Assembly (NCBI GenBank): GCA_946480475.1
Contig: CAMLJM010000005.1
Location: forward strand, 32,639 to 96,638
Source of the DNA: an uncultured Alphaproteobacteria bacterium
GTDB taxonomy: Bacteria > Pseudomonadota > Alphaproteobacteria > Micavibrionales > Micavibrionaceae
DNA length: 64,000 bases
Direction: 5' to 3'
Part shown: piece after piece, positions 62,941-64,000 of the stretch
Layout of the letters: each line of letters opens with the position of its first letter
Position numbering within the stretch: the first letter of the stretch is position 1
Program-made: the position numbers and the translations under genes
The notes under the pieces: generated by a model
Databases searched by the model: none
What the model was told of the DNA's origin: nothing
The model's input: only the letters and a program-made list of their open reading frames with translations

Positions 62941-64000
62941 TCACTGTCCATCCTTTTTCGCACGCCGATTACGGAAACGCACAGGGTCAAGCGCGGCTGC
63001 ACTGCTGGCGCTCAAGGAAACAGGGCCGCCGCATATCAAATCGGTCAGATATTCCGCCCCTGCCGCCGTACTGATAAGACCATGCGAACCATGCGCTGTC
63101 GACACATATGTATGAAGAGAATCAGGCACACGCCCAATCACAGGAAAACGGTCTTTCGCCGCACAACGCAGCGACGAGCGCCCTCCCTGCACCTTAAAGC
63201 AATCTGTCAAAACAGGAACGTTTTTATAAAGAAGCCCCAGAATTTCCTGATGGTCTTCATCCGTTACATCGACATCGGTGCGCCATTGCTGGAAAGTCGC
63301 CCCCGCAACATAACCGCCATCATTATGCGCAGACAAGTAGCCGCCATAACATATATTACTTTTTATAAGGGGCGCACGAGAGCTTTCCAGCAGGCTGATC
63401 TGTCCCCGCACAGTATGGAGCGGCAGATTATCCAGGCCCGGATATTCTTTAGCGGAAATACCGTTCGCCAGAATCACGGCACCAAAATCACGGGGGTCAT
63501 ATTCCCCGCTTTGTATTGAGACATCTCCAGCATAATTCCGGCACAGGGCTGCAGGATGGGCATATCCGGAATCCGGCAGCCATAAAGCATCCTGCGTTAA
63601 CTGAATGCCCGCCTTTTCGCTTGCTCTTCCCGCGTCCAGAAACTGGGCATGATCTGTATGCCAGCCCCAGTTATTCAGAACACCGGTAAAACGCTTGCGC
63701 TTATCATTATCTGTGACAAGATGCAGGCTGCCGCAGCGCTGCTCCCGCTTATTTTGTGCCGCCATCAGCGCATAACCGCTGCTGTAGAAATCAGATTCAG
63801 GGGTACGGAATTGCGAGAACCTCGGATTGTAAATGCCCCGCGGATTGCCCGAGGCAAACTGCGCAATACCATGCGGATCAAATATTACAACATCAAGACC
63901 GCGTCGTTTAAGAGCATGCGCACAAGCCGTACCCGCCAACCCTGCCCCTATAATCGCCACACGGGAAGGAATTTTCTGGGCAGATATTGACTTAGATGCT
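62941..64000 (-). CDS. MnmC C-terminal-like FAD-dependent oxidoreductase, 5' end outside the window
   Basis: The visible frame runs without a stop to the window edge, so the gene is truncated here at its 5' end. At the visible start of the domain lies the FAD-binding IIGAGLAGTACAHAL. Later come FASGNPRGIYNPRFS and the GYLSAHNDGGYVAGAT segment typical of the MnmC2/DAO family. MnmC2 removes the carboxymethyl group in mnm5s2U tRNA modification. The preceding in-frame residues (KIPSR) suit a fusion with the MnmC1 methylase domain, or a short leader; the window does not show which. Confidence 0.7.
   Translation of the reverse strand, partial: ASKSISAQKIPSRVAIIGAGLAGTACAHALKRRGLDVVIFDPHGIAQFASGNPRGIYNPRFSQFRTPESDFYSSGYALMAAQNKREQRCGSLHLVTDNDKRKRFTGVLNNWGWHTDHAQFLDAGRASEKAGIQLTQDALWLPDSGYAHPAALCRNYAGDVSIQSGEYDPRDFGAVILANGISAKEYPGLDNLPLHTVRGQISLLESSRAPLIKSNICYGGYLSAHNDGGYVAGATFQQWRTDVDVTDEDHQEILGLLYKNVPVLTDCFKVQGGRSSLRCAAKDRFPVIGRVPDSLHTYVSTAHGSHGLISTAAGAEYLTDLICGGPVSLSASSAAALDPVRFRNRRAKKDGQ

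Overview
The window looks like chromosomal DNA of an alphaproteobacterium of moderate GC content. The grounds are a CpdR-type single-domain receiver, a complete Tad/Cpa Flp-pilus locus whose pilin gene has a CtrA-type box (TTAA-N7-TTAA) upstream, a pal-cpoB-tilS-ftsH run, an OxyR-AhpC-AhpD peroxide module and an ECF sigma operon. I cannot name the genus. Most of the window is housekeeping and cell-envelope DNA with short intergenic gaps.

Layout. 1-6.9 kb: an AsmA/DUF748-like protein, an amino-acid dehydrogenase, a non-coding stretch with a long hairpin and a candidate structured RNA, rluD, an exported beta-propeller-like protein, a GT4 glycosyltransferase and cpdR. 7.0-11.7 kb: tRNA-Val(GAC) followed by an AT-rich island that ends in a 27-bp near-exact copy of the tRNA 3' end. 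The island holds nhaA, three atypical receiver proteins, a cold-shock protein, two micro-ORFs and a lipoprotein, but no integrase. 11.7-28.3 kb: the Tad pilus region. An exported CpaC-N-domain protein and a TadD-like TPR lipoprotein run on the + strand; tadC, tadB, cpaF, cpaE, cpaD, cpaC, cpaB, cpaA, flp, tadG and two tadE-like genes run on the - strand. A tail-anchored pseudokinase and a small membrane protein lie upstream of them. 28.4-43 kb: purA, an iminopeptidase, an ELM1-like protein, glmM, two thioredoxin-fold proteins, a CheD-like protein, ftsH, tilS, cpoB and pal. 43-50 kb: SirB1-like protein, BON lipoprotein, yraN, an isochorismatase-fold hydrolase and rsmI, with an LpoA-like lipoprotein divergent from rsmI and a HExxH protein convergent with it. 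50-59.7 kb: a small-protein gene, TetR, a TSUP transporter, a CBS protein, ahpD-ahpC/oxyR, trhO, an ECF operon with membrane anti-sigma and periplasmic sensor candidates, a four-EF-hand protein and an AMIN lipoprotein. 59.9-64 kb: a membrane protein, a GT4 enzyme, a WecA-like phosphoglycosyl transferase, an orphan Flp pilin and the 3' part of an MnmC-like oxidoreductase cut by the window edge.

How the parts fit. The Tad genes would make, process (CpaA) and power (CpaF with TadB/C) a Flp pilus exported through CpaC. CpdR and the CtrA-type box suggest that pilin expression is tied to the cell cycle. FtsH, Pal-CpoB, the LpoA-like and BON lipoproteins and the AMIN protein are envelope-maintenance functions. 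The two parts most likely to hold undescribed biology are the tRNA-Val island (degenerate receivers plus translationally chained micro-ORFs) and the pseudokinase/membrane-protein pair next to the Tad locus. All functions are inferred from sequence motifs read by eye; no database search was run.
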